From contig NZ_JAVHTY010000001.1 of assembly GCF_031085165.1 (NCBI RefSeq), positions 682,001 to 746,000 of the forward strand: a stretch of 64,000 nucleotides of DNA. Reading direction: 5' to 3'. Both the position numbers and the translations under genes were made by a program. Below the pieces are notes generated by a model, which saw nothing but the letters and a program-made list of their open reading frames with translations, had not been told where the DNA came from and made no database searches. The stretch is from Pseudomonas sp. 102515 (GTDB lineage: Bacteria; Pseudomonadota; Gammaproteobacteria; Pseudomonadales; Pseudomonadaceae). Positions 34,729 to 43,835 of this stretch are shown here, in pieces (the first letter of the stretch is position 1; every line of letters starts with the position of its first letter).

Positions 34729-37120
34729 CAGCCTGCCCACCCGTACCCCCGAGGACATGGCCGCGGCCTTCGCCGCCGGTCTGGCCACCGGCGTCGGCAA
34801 GCCACTCAAGCACGAGAGCGCCGCCAAGCATGTCAGCGGTGAAGCCCTGTACATCGACGACCGCCTGGAGTTTCCCAACCAGCTGCACGTCTATGCGCGG
34901 ATGAGCGAGCACGCCCATGCGCGGATCGCACGCATCGATCTCGCGCCCTGCTACCAGATCCCCGGCGTGGCCCTGGCCATCACCGCCGCCGACGTACCGG
35001 GCCAGCTCGACATCGGTGCCGTATTGCCCGGCGATCCGCTGCTGGCCGATGGCGAGGTGCAGTACCTGGGCCAGCCGGTGCTGGCGGTGGCCGCCACCAG
35101 CCTCGACGCCGCCCGCCGCGCCGCCCAGGCCGCCCTCATCGAATACGAGCCGCTGGAGGCCATCCTCGACGTCAAGGAAGCGCTCAAGCGCGAACACTTC
35201 ATCTCCCCCAGCCACAGCCACCGGATCGGTGACGCGGCCGCCGCCCTGGCCGCCGCGCCCCATCGCCTGCAGGGTGAGCTGGCCATTGGCGGCCAGGAGC
35301 ACTTCTACCTGGAAACCCAGGTGGCCTCGGTCATGCCCACCGAAGACGGTGGCATGCTGGTCTATTCCTCCACCCAGAACCCCACCGAGGTGCAGAAGCA
35401 GGTGGCCGAGGTGCTGGGCGTCTCGATGAACAAGGTCACCGTCGACATGAGGCGCATGGGCGGCGGCTTCGGCGGCAAGGAAAGCCAGGCCGGCATGCCG
35501 GCGGCCCTCTGCGCGGTGTTCGCCCATCTCACCGGGCGCCCGGTGAAGATGCGCCTGCCACGGTTCGAAGACATGCACATGACCGGCAAGCGCCATCCCT
35601 TCCATGTCGAATACGACGTCGGCTTCGACGAAGAGGGCCGCCTGCTGGGTATCCGCTTTGAACTGGCGGGCAACTGCGGCTATTCGCCGGACCTGTCCAA
35701 CGCCATCATCGACCGCGCCATGTTCCATGCCGACAATGCCTATTTCCTGGGCAACGCCCAGATCACCGGCCACCGCTGCAAGACCCACCTGGCGTCCAAT
35801 ACCGCCTACCGCGGTTTCGGCGGCCCCCAGGGCATGCTGGCCATCGAGAACGTGATGGACGCCATCGCCCGCCATCGCGGCCTCGATCCGCTGGACGTGC
35901 GGCGGCGCAACTACTACGGCAAGGAAACGCGCAACCTCACCCACTACCATCAGGTGGTGGAAGACAATCTGCTCGAGGAGATGACCGCGGACCTCGCGGC
36001 CAGCAGCGACTACCAGGCCCGCCGCGCCGCCATCCGCGACTTCAACCGGAACAGTCCCGTACTGAAGAAGGGCCTGGCCCTGACGCCGGTCAAGTTCGGC
36101 ATCTCCTTCACCTCCTCCTTCCTCAACCAGGGCGGCGCCCTGGTCAACGTCTATACCGACGGCAGCATCCACCTGAACCATGGCGGCACCGAGATGGGCC
36201 AGGGCCTCAACACCAAGGTCGCCCAGGTGGTGGCGGAAGTCTTTCAGGTCGATATCCAGCGCATCCAGATCACCGCCACCAACACCGACAAGGTGCCCAA
36301 CACCTCGCCCACCGCCGCCTCCAGCGGCACCGATCTCAACGGCAAGGCTGCGCAGAACGCCGCCCAGACCATCAAGGACCGGCTGATCGACTTCGCCAGT
36401 CGGCACTTCCACGTCGGACCCGAAGAGGTGGAGTTCCGCAACGGCCACGTCCGGGTGCGCGACCGGCTGCTGAGCTTCGAGGAGCTGATCCAGCTGGCCT
36501 ACGTCGGCCAGGTGTCGCTGTCCAGCACCGGCTACTACCGCACGCCCAAGATCCACTACGACCGCGACCAGGCCCGCGGTCGGCCCTTCTACTACTACGC
36601 CTTCGGCGCCGCCTGTTCCGAGGTGCTGATCGACACCCTCACCGGCGAGTACCGCCTGCTACGCACCGACATCCTCCATGACGTCGGCGCCTCCCTGAAT
36701 CCGGCCATCGACATCGGCCAGGTCGAAGGCGGCTTCGTCCAGGGCCTGGGCTGGCTGACCATGGAAGAACTGGTGTGGAACGACACCGGCAAGCTGCTCA
36801 CCGCCGGTCCTTCCACCTACAAGATCCCGGCAGTGAGCGACGTACCCCCGGACCTACGGGTGCGGCTGGTGGAGAATCGGCAGAATCCCGAGGCCACGGT
36901 GTTCCATTCCAAGGCCGTGGGCGAGCCGCCCTTCATGCTCGGCATCTCGGTGTGGTGCGCCCTGCAGGACGCCGTGGCCAGCGTGGCCGACTACCGTTTC
37001 CACCCGGCGCTGGACGCCCCCGCCACCCCGGAACGGGTGCTCTGGGGCGTGGAACGCATGCGCCGCCTGGCCGCCGAGGCCCAGGCCGCCCCGGTCCCCG
37101 CCACGGAGGAGCCCGCATGA
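34721..37120 (+). CDS. xdhB: Xanthine dehydrogenase molybdopterin-binding subunit
   Basis: 799 residues, catalytic subunit with the molybdenum cofactor that hydroxylates hypoxanthine and xanthine to urate. Motifs include GGQEHFYLET, the MRRMGGGFGGKE loop near residue 250, NTAYRGFGGPQG (substrate arginine region), EMGQGLNTKVAQVVAE and a C-terminal VGEPPFMLGISVW containing the catalytic glutamate context. Starts 8 bases inside xdhA and ends overlapping xdhC. Confidence 0.95.
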   Translation: MSSSLPTRTPEDMAAAFAAGLATGVGKPLKHESAAKHVSGEALYIDDRLEFPNQLHVYARMSEHAHARIARIDLAPCYQIPGVALAITAADVPGQLDIGAVLPGDPLLADGEVQYLGQPVLAVAATSLDAARRAAQAALIEYEPLEAILDVKEALKREHFISPSHSHRIGDAAAALAAAPHRLQGELAIGGQEHFYLETQVASVMPTEDGGMLVYSSTQNPTEVQKQVAEVLGVSMNKVTVDMRRMGGGFGGKESQAGMPAALCAVFAHLTGRPVKMRLPRFEDMHMTGKRHPFHVEYDVGFDEEGRLLGIRFELAGNCGYSPDLSNAIIDRAMFHADNAYFLGNAQITGHRCKTHLASNTAYRGFGGPQGMLAIENVMDAIARHRGLDPLDVRRRNYYGKETRNLTHYHQVVEDNLLEEMTADLAASSDYQARRAAIRDFNRNSPVLKKGLALTPVKFGISFTSSFLNQGGALVNVYTDGSIHLNHGGTEMGQGLNTKVAQVVAEVFQVDIQRIQITATNTDKVPNTSPTAASSGTDLNGKAAQNAAQTIKDRLIDFASRHFHVGPEEVEFRNGHVRVRDRLLSFEELIQLAYVGQVSLSSTGYYRTPKIHYDRDQARGRPFYYYAFGAACSEVLIDTLTGEYRLLRTDILHDVGASLNPAIDIGQVEGGFVQGLGWLTMEELVWNDTGKLLTAGPSTYKIPAVSDVPPDLRVRLVENRQNPEATVFHSKAVGEPPFMLGISVWCALQDAVASVADYRFHPALDAPATPERVLWGVERMRRLAAEAQAAPVPATEEPA

Positions 37121-37941
37121 ACACCAAACGTGGCTGGCTGGCCCTGCTGGCCGACTTCGAGGCGCGCGGCGAACCCTGCGTGCTGATCACCGTGGCCGAC
37201 GAGCAGGGCTCCACCCCCCGCGAGGCCGGCACCAAGATGCTGGTGGGGCGCGGAGAACAGCACCTGACCATCGGCGGCGGCCACCTGGAATACCGCGCGG
37301 TGGACATCGCCCGGGAAATGCTCGCCGCCGGCACCCGCCAGCCGCGCCTGGAACGCTTCTCCCTGGCCGCCAGCCTCGGCCAGTGCTGTGGCGGCGTCAC
37401 CACCCTGCTGTTCGAACCTCAACTCGCGCAGGACGTCCCGGTGATCGTCTTCGGCGCCGGCCATGTCGCCCGTGCCCTGGTGCCGCTGCTGGCCGGGCTG
37501 CCCTGCGCCGTGCGCTGGGTGGACTCGCGCTCCCAGGAATTTCCCGCCGTCCTGCCCGCCGGCGTGGAAAAGCGCCTGACCGACGAGCCGGTCGACGAGA
37601 TCGCCCGCATGCCGGCGGGTGCCTACTACATCGTCATGACCCATAATCACCCCCTGGACCTGGAGCTGACCGATGCCATCCTCGCCCGCGGCGACCATGG
37701 CTACTTCGGACTGATCGGCTCCCGGACCAAGTGGGCCAAGTTCCGCCACCGCCTCGCCGCGCGTGGCCACGGCGCCGACCGCCTGGCCACGGTGCGCTGC
37801 CCCCTGGGCCTGCCCGAGGTCCAGGGCAAGTTGCCGCTGGAGATCGCCATCGCCGTGGCCGGCGAGGTCATCGCCCACTACGGCCGCCAGGCCGAGCAGG
37901 CGGAGCTGCCCCTGCGCCTGGTCACCGCGACCCCCAATTAG
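37117..37941 (+). CDS. xdhC: Xanthine dehydrogenase accessory protein XdhC
   Basis: 274 residues, the chaperone that binds and inserts the sulfurated molybdenum cofactor into XdhB. N-terminal XdhC domain with LITVADEQGSTPREAGTKMLV, the metal/cofactor-type GQCCGG motif, and a Rossmann domain starting VIVFGAGHVARALV. ATGA overlap with xdhB shows translational coupling. Confidence 0.93.
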   Translation: MNTKRGWLALLADFEARGEPCVLITVADEQGSTPREAGTKMLVGRGEQHLTIGGGHLEYRAVDIAREMLAAGTRQPRLERFSLAASLGQCCGGVTTLLFEPQLAQDVPVIVFGAGHVARALVPLLAGLPCAVRWVDSRSQEFPAVLPAGVEKRLTDEPVDEIARMPAGAYYIVMTHNHPLDLELTDAILARGDHGYFGLIGSRTKWAKFRHRLAARGHGADRLATVRCPLGLPEVQGKLPLEIAIAVAGEVIAHYGRQAEQAELPLRLVTATPN

Positions 37942-37965
37942 CTCTATCCTCCATCCGAGATCGTT

Positions 37966-39270
37966 ATGACCGCCATCGCCCATCGCGCCGCCCTGCTCCA
38001 CAGCCTTGCCGACCCGGCCGAGGTGGGGCTGGACGCCTCCTACGAATACCACGCCGACGGCCTGCTGCTGGTCGAGGATGGCCGCATCCAGGCCATGGGT
38101 CCGGCCGCCGAGCTGCTGTCCACGCTGCCCGCCGGCACCCAGGTGATCGAGCATCCCGACGCCCTCATCACCCCCGGCTTCATCGACACCCATATCCACT
38201 ATCCGCAGACCGGCATGATCGCCAGCTACGCCGAGCAACTGCTGGACTGGCTGGACACCTATACCTTCCCGACCGAGGGCGCCTTCGCCGATCCGGCCAA
38301 GGCCGCCGAGGTGGCCGAGGTCTTCGTCGGCGAACTGCTGCGCAATGGCACCACCACCGCCCTGGTGTTCGGCAGTGTCCACCCGCAGTCGGTCGATGCC
38401 TTCTTCGAGGTCGCCCAGCGCCTTGACCTGCGCATGATCGCCGGCAAGGTGCTGATGGACCGCAATGCCCCGGACTACCTGCAGGACACGGCCGAGTCCG
38501 CCTATATCGACAGCAAGGCGCTGATCCAGCGCTGGCACGGCAAGGGCCGCCTGCACTACGCCGTCACCCCGCGCTTCGCGCCGACCAGTACCCCTGAGCA
38601 ACTGGAAGCCGCCGGTCGCCTGCTGGCCGAGCACCCGGACGTCTACCTGCACACCCACCTCTCCGAGAACCTCAAGGAGATCGACTGGGTGAAGGCACTG
38701 TTCCCGGAGCGTGCCAACTACCTGGACGTCTACGATCACTTCGAGCTGCTCGGCCCGCGCGCGGTGTTCGCCCACGGCATCCACCTCTGCGACGCCGAGT
38801 GCCAGCGCCTGCACGACACCGGTTCGGCGGTGGCGCACTGCCCCACCTCCAATCTCTTTCTTGGCAGCGGCCTGTTCGATCTCGAGCGGATGGAAGCCTT
38901 CAAGGTCAACGTCGGCCTGGGTACCGACGTCGGTGCCGGCACCAGCTTCTCGCTGCTGCAGACCCTCGGCGAGGCCTACAAGGTGCAGCAACTGCGCGGG
39001 CATCGCCTGCACCCCTTCAAGTCGCTGTACCTGGCCACCCTCGGCGGGGCCCGCGCCCTGCGCCTGGAGGATCGCATCGGCAGTCTGGCCCCCGGCCACG
39101 ATGCCGACTTCGTGGTGCTCGACCTCAAGGCCACCCCGCTGCTGGACTATCGCCTGCAACAGTCCAGGAGCCTGGAGGAAACCCTGTTCGTCCTCACCAC
39201 CCTCGGCGACGACCGCGTGGTACGGGAAACCCACGCCGCCGGCCGCCGGGTGCACAGCCGCGACGCCTGA
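37966..39270 (+). CDS. guaD: Guanine deaminase
   Basis: 434-residue amidohydrolase that converts guanine to xanthine, feeding the xanthine dehydrogenase encoded directly upstream. Metal-site motifs: PGFIDTHIHYPQTGMIASY, HTHLSEN, FAHGIHLCD and GLGTDVGAGTSFS; substrate arginine region VTPRFAPTS. It lies 25 bases after xdhC, so the four genes form one operon. Confidence 0.95.
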   Translation: MTAIAHRAALLHSLADPAEVGLDASYEYHADGLLLVEDGRIQAMGPAAELLSTLPAGTQVIEHPDALITPGFIDTHIHYPQTGMIASYAEQLLDWLDTYTFPTEGAFADPAKAAEVAEVFVGELLRNGTTTALVFGSVHPQSVDAFFEVAQRLDLRMIAGKVLMDRNAPDYLQDTAESAYIDSKALIQRWHGKGRLHYAVTPRFAPTSTPEQLEAAGRLLAEHPDVYLHTHLSENLKEIDWVKALFPERANYLDVYDHFELLGPRAVFAHGIHLCDAECQRLHDTGSAVAHCPTSNLFLGSGLFDLERMEAFKVNVGLGTDVGAGTSFSLLQTLGEAYKVQQLRGHRLHPFKSLYLATLGGARALRLEDRIGSLAPGHDADFVVLDLKATPLLDYRLQQSRSLEETLFVLTTLGDDRVVRETHAAGRRVHSRDA

Positions 39271-39343
39271 CATCCGTAGCGCGAAAAACCACGCGACGTT
39301 TTCCACTGGCGGCTCAAAGGTGGTACCTGGATGGGCAGGTTGT

Positions 39344-39431
39344 TGGGCTGCGGTGATGGAACCACCTCAGCCCAACCTACCAACCGGCGCAACTTTCGTA
39401 GGTTGGGCTAAGCGCAGCGAAAGCCCAACAA
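39344..39431. repeat. Inverted pair of REP-like GTAGGTTGGGCT repeats
   Basis: Copy 1 (minus strand): GTTGGGCTG at 39344-39352 pairs with CAGCCCAAC at 39370-39378, continued by CTAC to 39382. Copy 2 (plus strand): GTAGGTTGGGCT (39400-39411), AAGCGCAGCGAA, AGCCCAAC (39424-39431). The 12-mers AGCCCAACCTAC and GTAGGTTGGGCT are exact reverse complements, so the two hairpins face away from each other, as in REPIN-type elements. Confidence 0.7.
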
Positions 39432-39458
39432 AAACCACCCTCATCTGATACGCACGAA

Positions 39459-39481
39459 AAAGCCGCCCAAAGGGGCGGCCT
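39459..39481 (-). terminator. Rho-independent terminator of xenA
   Basis: On the minus strand: GCCGCCC, loop CTTT, GGGCGGC, then TTTTT. It ends 21 bases after the xenA stop. Confidence 0.9.
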
Positions 39482-39502
39482 TCGCGTTCAGCCAGAGCCG
39501 AC

Positions 39503-40600
39503 TCAGCTGGTCCGATAGCGCTCCAGCCAGTGGGCGTAGGGCGCAGGCAGTACCCAGGACGGCTTGTCGACGCCCAGGGCCTTGGCCGCATAGTAGGGCC
39601 AGTGCGGATCGGCCAGGTGGGCACGACCCACCATCACCAGATCCAACTGCTCGTCGGCCACCACCTGGTTGGCCAGCGCCGGGGTGTCGATGTTCCAGGC
39701 CGAGGCCACCTTGAGACCGGTGGCCTTGCGCACCCGCTCCGTGATGGGCGCCAGCAAGCCCGAGCCCCAGGGGATGTTGGCGGTCGGAGTGGAGAAGCCG
39801 ATGCTGACGCTCAGCAGGTCAAGGCCTTCGCGCTTGAAACCCTGGGCCAGCTCGATGGATTCGGCCAGGGTCTCTTCATCACGACCGTCGTATTCGATCA
39901 CACCGAAACGGGCGGTCAGCGGCAGGTGCTCCGGCCAGACCTGGCGCACCGCGGCCAGGGTTTCCAGTAGGAAGCGGCTGCGGCCGGCCAGGTCGCCACC
40001 GTACTGGTCGTCGCGCTGGTTGGAGTGCACCGAGAAGAAGCTCTGGGCCAGGTAGCCGTGGGCGAAGTGCAGCTCCAGCCACTCGAAACCCGCCTCGTAG
40101 GCACGCTTGGCGGCGTCGACGAAGTCCTGACGGACCCGGGCGATGTCGTCCAGGGTCATGGCCTTGGGCACCTTGGGCAGATTGGCACCAAAGGCCACGG
40201 CGGACGGGGCGATGGTGTCCCAGCCGCGGGCGTCGTCGGCGGCGATATGGTCGTCACCTTCCCAGGGCCGGTTGGCACTGGCCTTGCGACCGGCGTGGGC
40301 GATCTGGATACCCGGTACCGAACCGGCGGCCTTGATCGCCTGGACCACCGGCACGAAGGCCTGGGCATGGGCGTCCGACCAGATACCCGCGCAGCCGGGG
40401 GTGATCCGGCCTTCCGGCGAGACAGCGGTCGCCTCGACGATCACCACGCCGGCACCGCCACGGGCCAGGCCGGCATAGTGCACCTGATGCCAGTCGTTGA
40501 TGACTCCATCGACGGCGCTGTACTGGCACATGGGCGGGATGGCGATGCGATTGCGCAGCGTCACGTCCTTGAGGGTGAAGGGTTGGAACAATGCGGACAT
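39503..40600 (-). CDS. xenA: NADPH-dependent ene-reductase (Old Yellow Enzyme family, XenA type)
   Basis: 365 residues, FMN TIM barrel. The N-terminus SALFQPFTLKDVTLRNRIAI and PPMCQYS carry the XenA cysteine that tunes the flavin; HAGRKASANRPWEGDDHI, WLELHFAHGYLAQSF (substrate histidines/tyrosine region), VGRAHLADPHW and the C-terminal PYAHWLERYR are close to what I recall of P. putida xenobiotic reductase A. It reduces activated alkenes and nitro compounds. Divergent ArsR regulator with a shared palindrome. Confidence 0.93.
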   Translation of the reverse strand: MSALFQPFTLKDVTLRNRIAIPPMCQYSAVDGVINDWHQVHYAGLARGGAGVVIVEATAVSPEGRITPGCAGIWSDAHAQAFVPVVQAIKAAGSVPGIQIAHAGRKASANRPWEGDDHIAADDARGWDTIAPSAVAFGANLPKVPKAMTLDDIARVRQDFVDAAKRAYEAGFEWLELHFAHGYLAQSFFSVHSNQRDDQYGGDLAGRSRFLLETLAAVRQVWPEHLPLTARFGVIEYDGRDEETLAESIELAQGFKREGLDLLSVSIGFSTPTANIPWGSGLLAPITERVRKATGLKVASAWNIDTPALANQVVADEQLDLVMVGRAHLADPHWPYYAAKALGVDKPSWVLPAPYAHWLERYRTS

Positions 40601-40633
40601 CTGAGCGGTCTCCCTTGAGGCAGATATTGGTTC

Positions 40634-40660
40634 GTTATTTCGATATTAATCGAACATAAC
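40634..40660. promoter_or_regulatory. Nested palindrome between xenA and arsR-type gene, candidate operator
   Basis: TTCGAT (40639-40644), ATTA, ATCGAA (40649-40654), enclosed by GTTAT (40634-40638) and ATAAC (40656-40660). It lies 34 bases from the xenA start and 33 from the regulator start, ideal for repressing both. AT-rich palindromes of this size are typical ArsR/SmtB sites. Confidence 0.7.
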
Positions 40661-40692
40661 ATAATCGCCAACCCCCGGTGTATGATTAGTCC

Positions 40693-41016
40693 ATGCGCCC
40701 TTTCAAACATCCCAGCCCCGACGAATTCTCCCTTGAGCGCCTGTTCCATGCACTCAGCGATCCCGTGCGTCTGGATATTGTCCGCTACCTGGCGCGGGTC
40801 GCGGAGGCCACCTGTGGCGAACTCGACGGAGGCCGTCCCAAATCCAGCATGTCGCACCACTTCCGTGTCCTGCGCGACGCCGGCCTGGTGCATACCCGCA
40901 ATGCCGGCACCACGCACATGAACCAGCTGCGCCGCGAGGACCTGGATCAGCGATTCCCTGGCCTGATGGCCGCTATCCTGGCGCAATCCTCCGACCCCTG
41001 GGCCAAGCTCGACTAG
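40693..41016 (+). CDS. ArsR family transcriptional regulator
   Basis: 107 residues, winged helix: FHALSDPVRLDIVRYLARV, recognition region PKSSMSHHFRVLRDAGLVHTRNAGTTHMNQL. No paired-cysteine metal site (CxC) is visible, so it is probably not a metal sensor; a redox or organic ligand signal is possible. Divergent from xenA. Confidence 0.88.
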   Translation: MRPFKHPSPDEFSLERLFHALSDPVRLDIVRYLARVAEATCGELDGGRPKSSMSHHFRVLRDAGLVHTRNAGTTHMNQLRREDLDQRFPGLMAAILAQSSDPWAKLD

Positions 41017-41223
41017 CCCAGTCCCATGGAGCGGCGGCAGCCACTGGCGGGCTTCGACAGGTCAGGCACTGCTCGCCTGCCAGCAGTCCAATGCTGGTCG
41101 TCGCCTGCCGGCCCGACTGGTCCGGGCGCAGGGAACTCCGAGGTGCATTTTTCGCTCTTCTCGGTATGAAGTTTGCAGCCGACATGGGCAGCACCGACGC
41201 TGGACGCTGCCGGGAGGTGGACG

Positions 41224-42270
41224 ATGGGCAAGCACTGGGGATTGGCGACCGCACTCGCAGGTGTCGCCACGCTGCTCGCCCTCGTACCCAGTCCCGAGCC
41301 CATCGCCGAGGCGCGGGGTATCCAGAGGGTCATCGCCTTTGGCGACAGCCTCATGGATTGCGGCACCTTCGGGCATATCTACGCGACCAATCCGGGCCGT
41401 ACCTACCCCCAGGAAATCGCCGACGCCTATGGCATCGAGCTAGGCCCCAATCGCCAGGTGGAAGGCTATGGCCACGAGGGTCCGAGCGATCCCGACGGCC
41501 TCTGCTACGCCGAGGGCGGCGCCGTGACCGGCAGCTTCACCGAGCCGGGCTTCGACCACAACGAAGCGCCCTTGGCCTTCTCCCAGCAAATCCGCAACTT
41601 CGAAATGCAACATGGCCGCTTCCGCCAGCAGGACCTGGTGCTGGTGCAGATCGGCGGCAATGACATCATCGGGCCCTTCTACGACAAGAAGCTCAGGGGC
41701 GCGCTGATGGCCGATGCCCCCTTGTCCCCGGAGGTGCGCGAGCAGGTCGAGGCACGGATTCGCCATACGGCCATGAACGAGGTCAAGTTGCTGCGCTACC
41801 TGCTGAGCCTGGGTGCCCAGCGTCTGGTGGTGCTCAACAACACCGACTATGGCAAGGCGCCCTATCTCGAGCCCTGGACCGAGCAGGTCGCGCAGCGCAA
41901 TCATGACCTGGTCAAGCTCTACAACGACACCCTGCAGGCCAACCTGCCGGCCAGCGATCGCCTGCTGCTGGTGGATGCCTACCGGGTGATGGAGGAGGTC
42001 TTCGCCCACTATGGCAACTATGGTTTCACCCATGCCGAGGGCGATGCCTGTCTGCCCGGTCGGGAATTCTGCGATCCGGACAGCTATGTCGAACCGGGCG
42101 CCGACCAGGCCTACATCTTTGGCGCCCGGGGCCATTTCGCCAGCCGTACCCACAGCATGCTGGCCCAGGTGGTGCTGGAACGCATCGCCCAGACCTGGCC
42201 CGGCAGTGCCGTGCCGGATCGCCCGCTGCTGGTCAGCGCACGGCTGAACAGCGAGCCGACCTTCCACTAG
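41224..42270 (+). CDS. SGNH/GDSL hydrolase (secreted esterase/phospholipase-like)
   Basis: 348 residues. Signal peptide (about 6-25). Block I IAFGDSLMDCG with the nucleophile serine, GGAVTGSF (block II glycine region), block III VQIGGND, and a C-terminal histidine region (GHFASRTHSMLAQ). Resembles the lysophospholipase/haemolysin-like GDSL proteins; substrate unknown. GGAGG lies before the ATG at 41224, so I reject the longer frame from 41173. Confidence 0.82.
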   Translation: MGKHWGLATALAGVATLLALVPSPEPIAEARGIQRVIAFGDSLMDCGTFGHIYATNPGRTYPQEIADAYGIELGPNRQVEGYGHEGPSDPDGLCYAEGGAVTGSFTEPGFDHNEAPLAFSQQIRNFEMQHGRFRQQDLVLVQIGGNDIIGPFYDKKLRGALMADAPLSPEVREQVEARIRHTAMNEVKLLRYLLSLGAQRLVVLNNTDYGKAPYLEPWTEQVAQRNHDLVKLYNDTLQANLPASDRLLLVDAYRVMEEVFAHYGNYGFTHAEGDACLPGREFCDPDSYVEPGADQAYIFGARGHFASRTHSMLAQVVLERIAQTWPGSAVPDRPLLVSARLNSEPTFH

Positions 42271-42339
42271 CCTGACCGGATCTACGCCCCAGGCTGGTGC
42301 CGGCTCACGCCAGCGCGCACCCCTGCGGAGCAAGCTGCC

Positions 42340-42711
42340 CTAACTGCCGCGATAGGTCGAATAGCTGTAGGGCGAGACCAGCAATGGCACGTGGTAATGC
42401 GCCACCTCATCGGCGATGCCGAAGCGCAGTACCACCGTGTCGAGAAACGCCGGTTCCTCCAGCGCCACCTCCCGCCGCCGGTAGTAGTCGCCCACGTCGA
42501 ACTCCAATTCGTAGATCCCCGCCATAAAGACGTCGCCCTGCAATAGCGGCTTATCGCTGCGGCCATCGGCATTGGTTCTCGTCTCACCCAGGGCCCGTCG
42601 CACCCCGGAATCCAGCCGGTACAGGCGCACGGGGATATCCGCGCCCGGGCAACCGCCGGCGGTATCCAGCACGTGGGTCGTCAGGTAACCACCAGGGGAT
42701 GAAACGGACAT
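42340..42711 (-). CDS. uraH: 5-hydroxyisourate hydrolase (transthyretin-like)
   Basis: 123 residues. Signature elements: LTTHVLDTAGG (catalytic His) and the C-terminal YRGS tetrapeptide that forms the active site; YHVPLLVSPYSYSTYRGS. It converts 5-hydroxyisourate to OHCU, which the uraD product decarboxylates. Divergent from puuE, with two TGTATACA sites in between. Confidence 0.95.
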   Translation of the reverse strand: MSVSSPGGYLTTHVLDTAGGCPGADIPVRLYRLDSGVRRALGETRTNADGRSDKPLLQGDVFMAGIYELEFDVGDYYRRREVALEEPAFLDTVVLRFGIADEVAHYHVPLLVSPYSYSTYRGS

Positions 42712-42764
42712 GGGAGAACTCCTGCAAGGGGATGCCCCAGCCTAGCAGTTTTCCACCCGACGAT

Positions 42765-42772
42765 TGTATACA
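42765..42772. promoter_or_regulatory. TGTATACA palindrome near uraH
   Basis: Perfect 8-bp palindrome (TTGTATACAG in context), 54 bases upstream of uraH. Matches the T-N-G-T-N-N-A-C-N-A style of GntR/FadR-subfamily operators. No GntR gene lies in the window. Confidence 0.6.
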
Positions 42773-42887
42773 GCCCCGCTTTCGCCCCTCGCCGAGGGAT
42801 TTCCCCCTGCGGTGCGTCCGAAGCCTTCAGACCGGTCAGACCAGTTAGGCAGGATTCTTGCTGGGACTCGGCAAAGGTCTCCAAACA

Positions 42888-42897
42888 TTGTATACAA
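42888..42897. promoter_or_regulatory. TTGTATACAA palindrome upstream of puuE
   Basis: Perfect 10-bp palindrome, 30 bases upstream of the puuE start, 123 bases from its partner near uraH. The pair flanking both divergent promoters points to one GntR-type regulator for the urate-degradation genes. Confidence 0.65.
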
Positions 42898-42926
42898 AAC
42901 ATCTCGACTGCCAGGATGCCCTTCCC

Positions 42927-43835
42927 ATGACCTATCCCCGTGATCTCATCGGCTACGGTGCCCAGCCGCCCCACCCGCGCTGGCCGGGAGATGCCCGCAT
43001 CGCCCTGTCCTTCGTGCTCAACTATGAAGAAGGTGGCGAACGCAACATCCTGCATGGCGACAAGGAGTCCGAAGCCTTCCTCTCCGAGATGGTGGCCGCC
43101 CAGCCCCTGCAGGGCGTACGCAACATGTCCATGGAGTCGCTCTACGAATACGGCAGTCGCGCCGGCGTCTGGCGCATCCTGGAATTGTTCGCCAGGCACC
43201 AGGTACCTCTGACCGTCTTTGCCGTGGCCATGGCCGCCGAGCGCCACCCCGAGGTCATCCGCGCCATGGTCCAGGCCGGCCACGAGATCTGCAGTCACGG
43301 CTATCGCTGGATCGACTACCAGTACATGGACGAAGCCGAGGAGCGCGCCCACCTGCGGCGCGCCATCCAGATCCTCACCGAGTTGACCGGCGAGCGTCCG
43401 CTGGGCTGGTACACCGGGCGGACCGGTCCCAACACCCGGCGCCTGGTGATGGAGGAAGGCGGCTTCCTTTACGACAGCGACACCTACGACGACGACCTGC
43501 CCTACTGGGAACCCAACAACCCGACCGGCAAGCCGCACCTGGTGATCCCCTACACCCTCGACACCAATGACATGAGATTCACCCAGGTCCAGGGCTTCCA
43601 TACCGCCGAGCAATTCTTCCAGTACCTCAAGGACGCCTTCGACACCCTCTACGCGGAAGGCGCCAGCGCACCCAAGATGCTTTCCATCGGCCTGCACTGC
43701 CGGCTGATCGGCCGCCCCGGTCGCCTGGTGGGCCTCAAGCGCTTCCTCGAATACGCCCAGAGCCATGAGCGCGTCTGGTTCGCCCGCCGGGTGGACATCG
43801 CCCGTCACTGGCACAGGGAGCATCCACCGGCATGA
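42927..43835 (+). CDS. puuE: Allantoinase PuuE (polysaccharide deacetylase family)
   Basis: 302 residues. Hydrolyses allantoin to allantoate. PRDLIGYG start, LNYEEGGERN, GHEICSHGYRW, GWYTGRTGPNTRRLV and the final IGLHCRLIGRPGRL are characteristic. It starts the puuE-uraD-alc-allA operon, with the ATG at 42927 after the palindrome. A paralogue with a changed substrate segment lies at 5778-6680. Confidence 0.93.
   Translation: MTYPRDLIGYGAQPPHPRWPGDARIALSFVLNYEEGGERNILHGDKESEAFLSEMVAAQPLQGVRNMSMESLYEYGSRAGVWRILELFARHQVPLTVFAVAMAAERHPEVIRAMVQAGHEICSHGYRWIDYQYMDEAEERAHLRRAIQILTELTGERPLGWYTGRTGPNTRRLVMEEGGFLYDSDTYDDDLPYWEPNNPTGKPHLVIPYTLDTNDMRFTQVQGFHTAEQFFQYLKDAFDTLYAEGASAPKMLSIGLHCRLIGRPGRLVGLKRFLEYAQSHERVWFARRVDIARHWHREHPPA

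Noticed and set aside
36991-39306. Long antisense open frame opposite xdhB, xdhC and guaD
   Set aside because: It spans three recognised genes on the other strand and has no recognisable motif.
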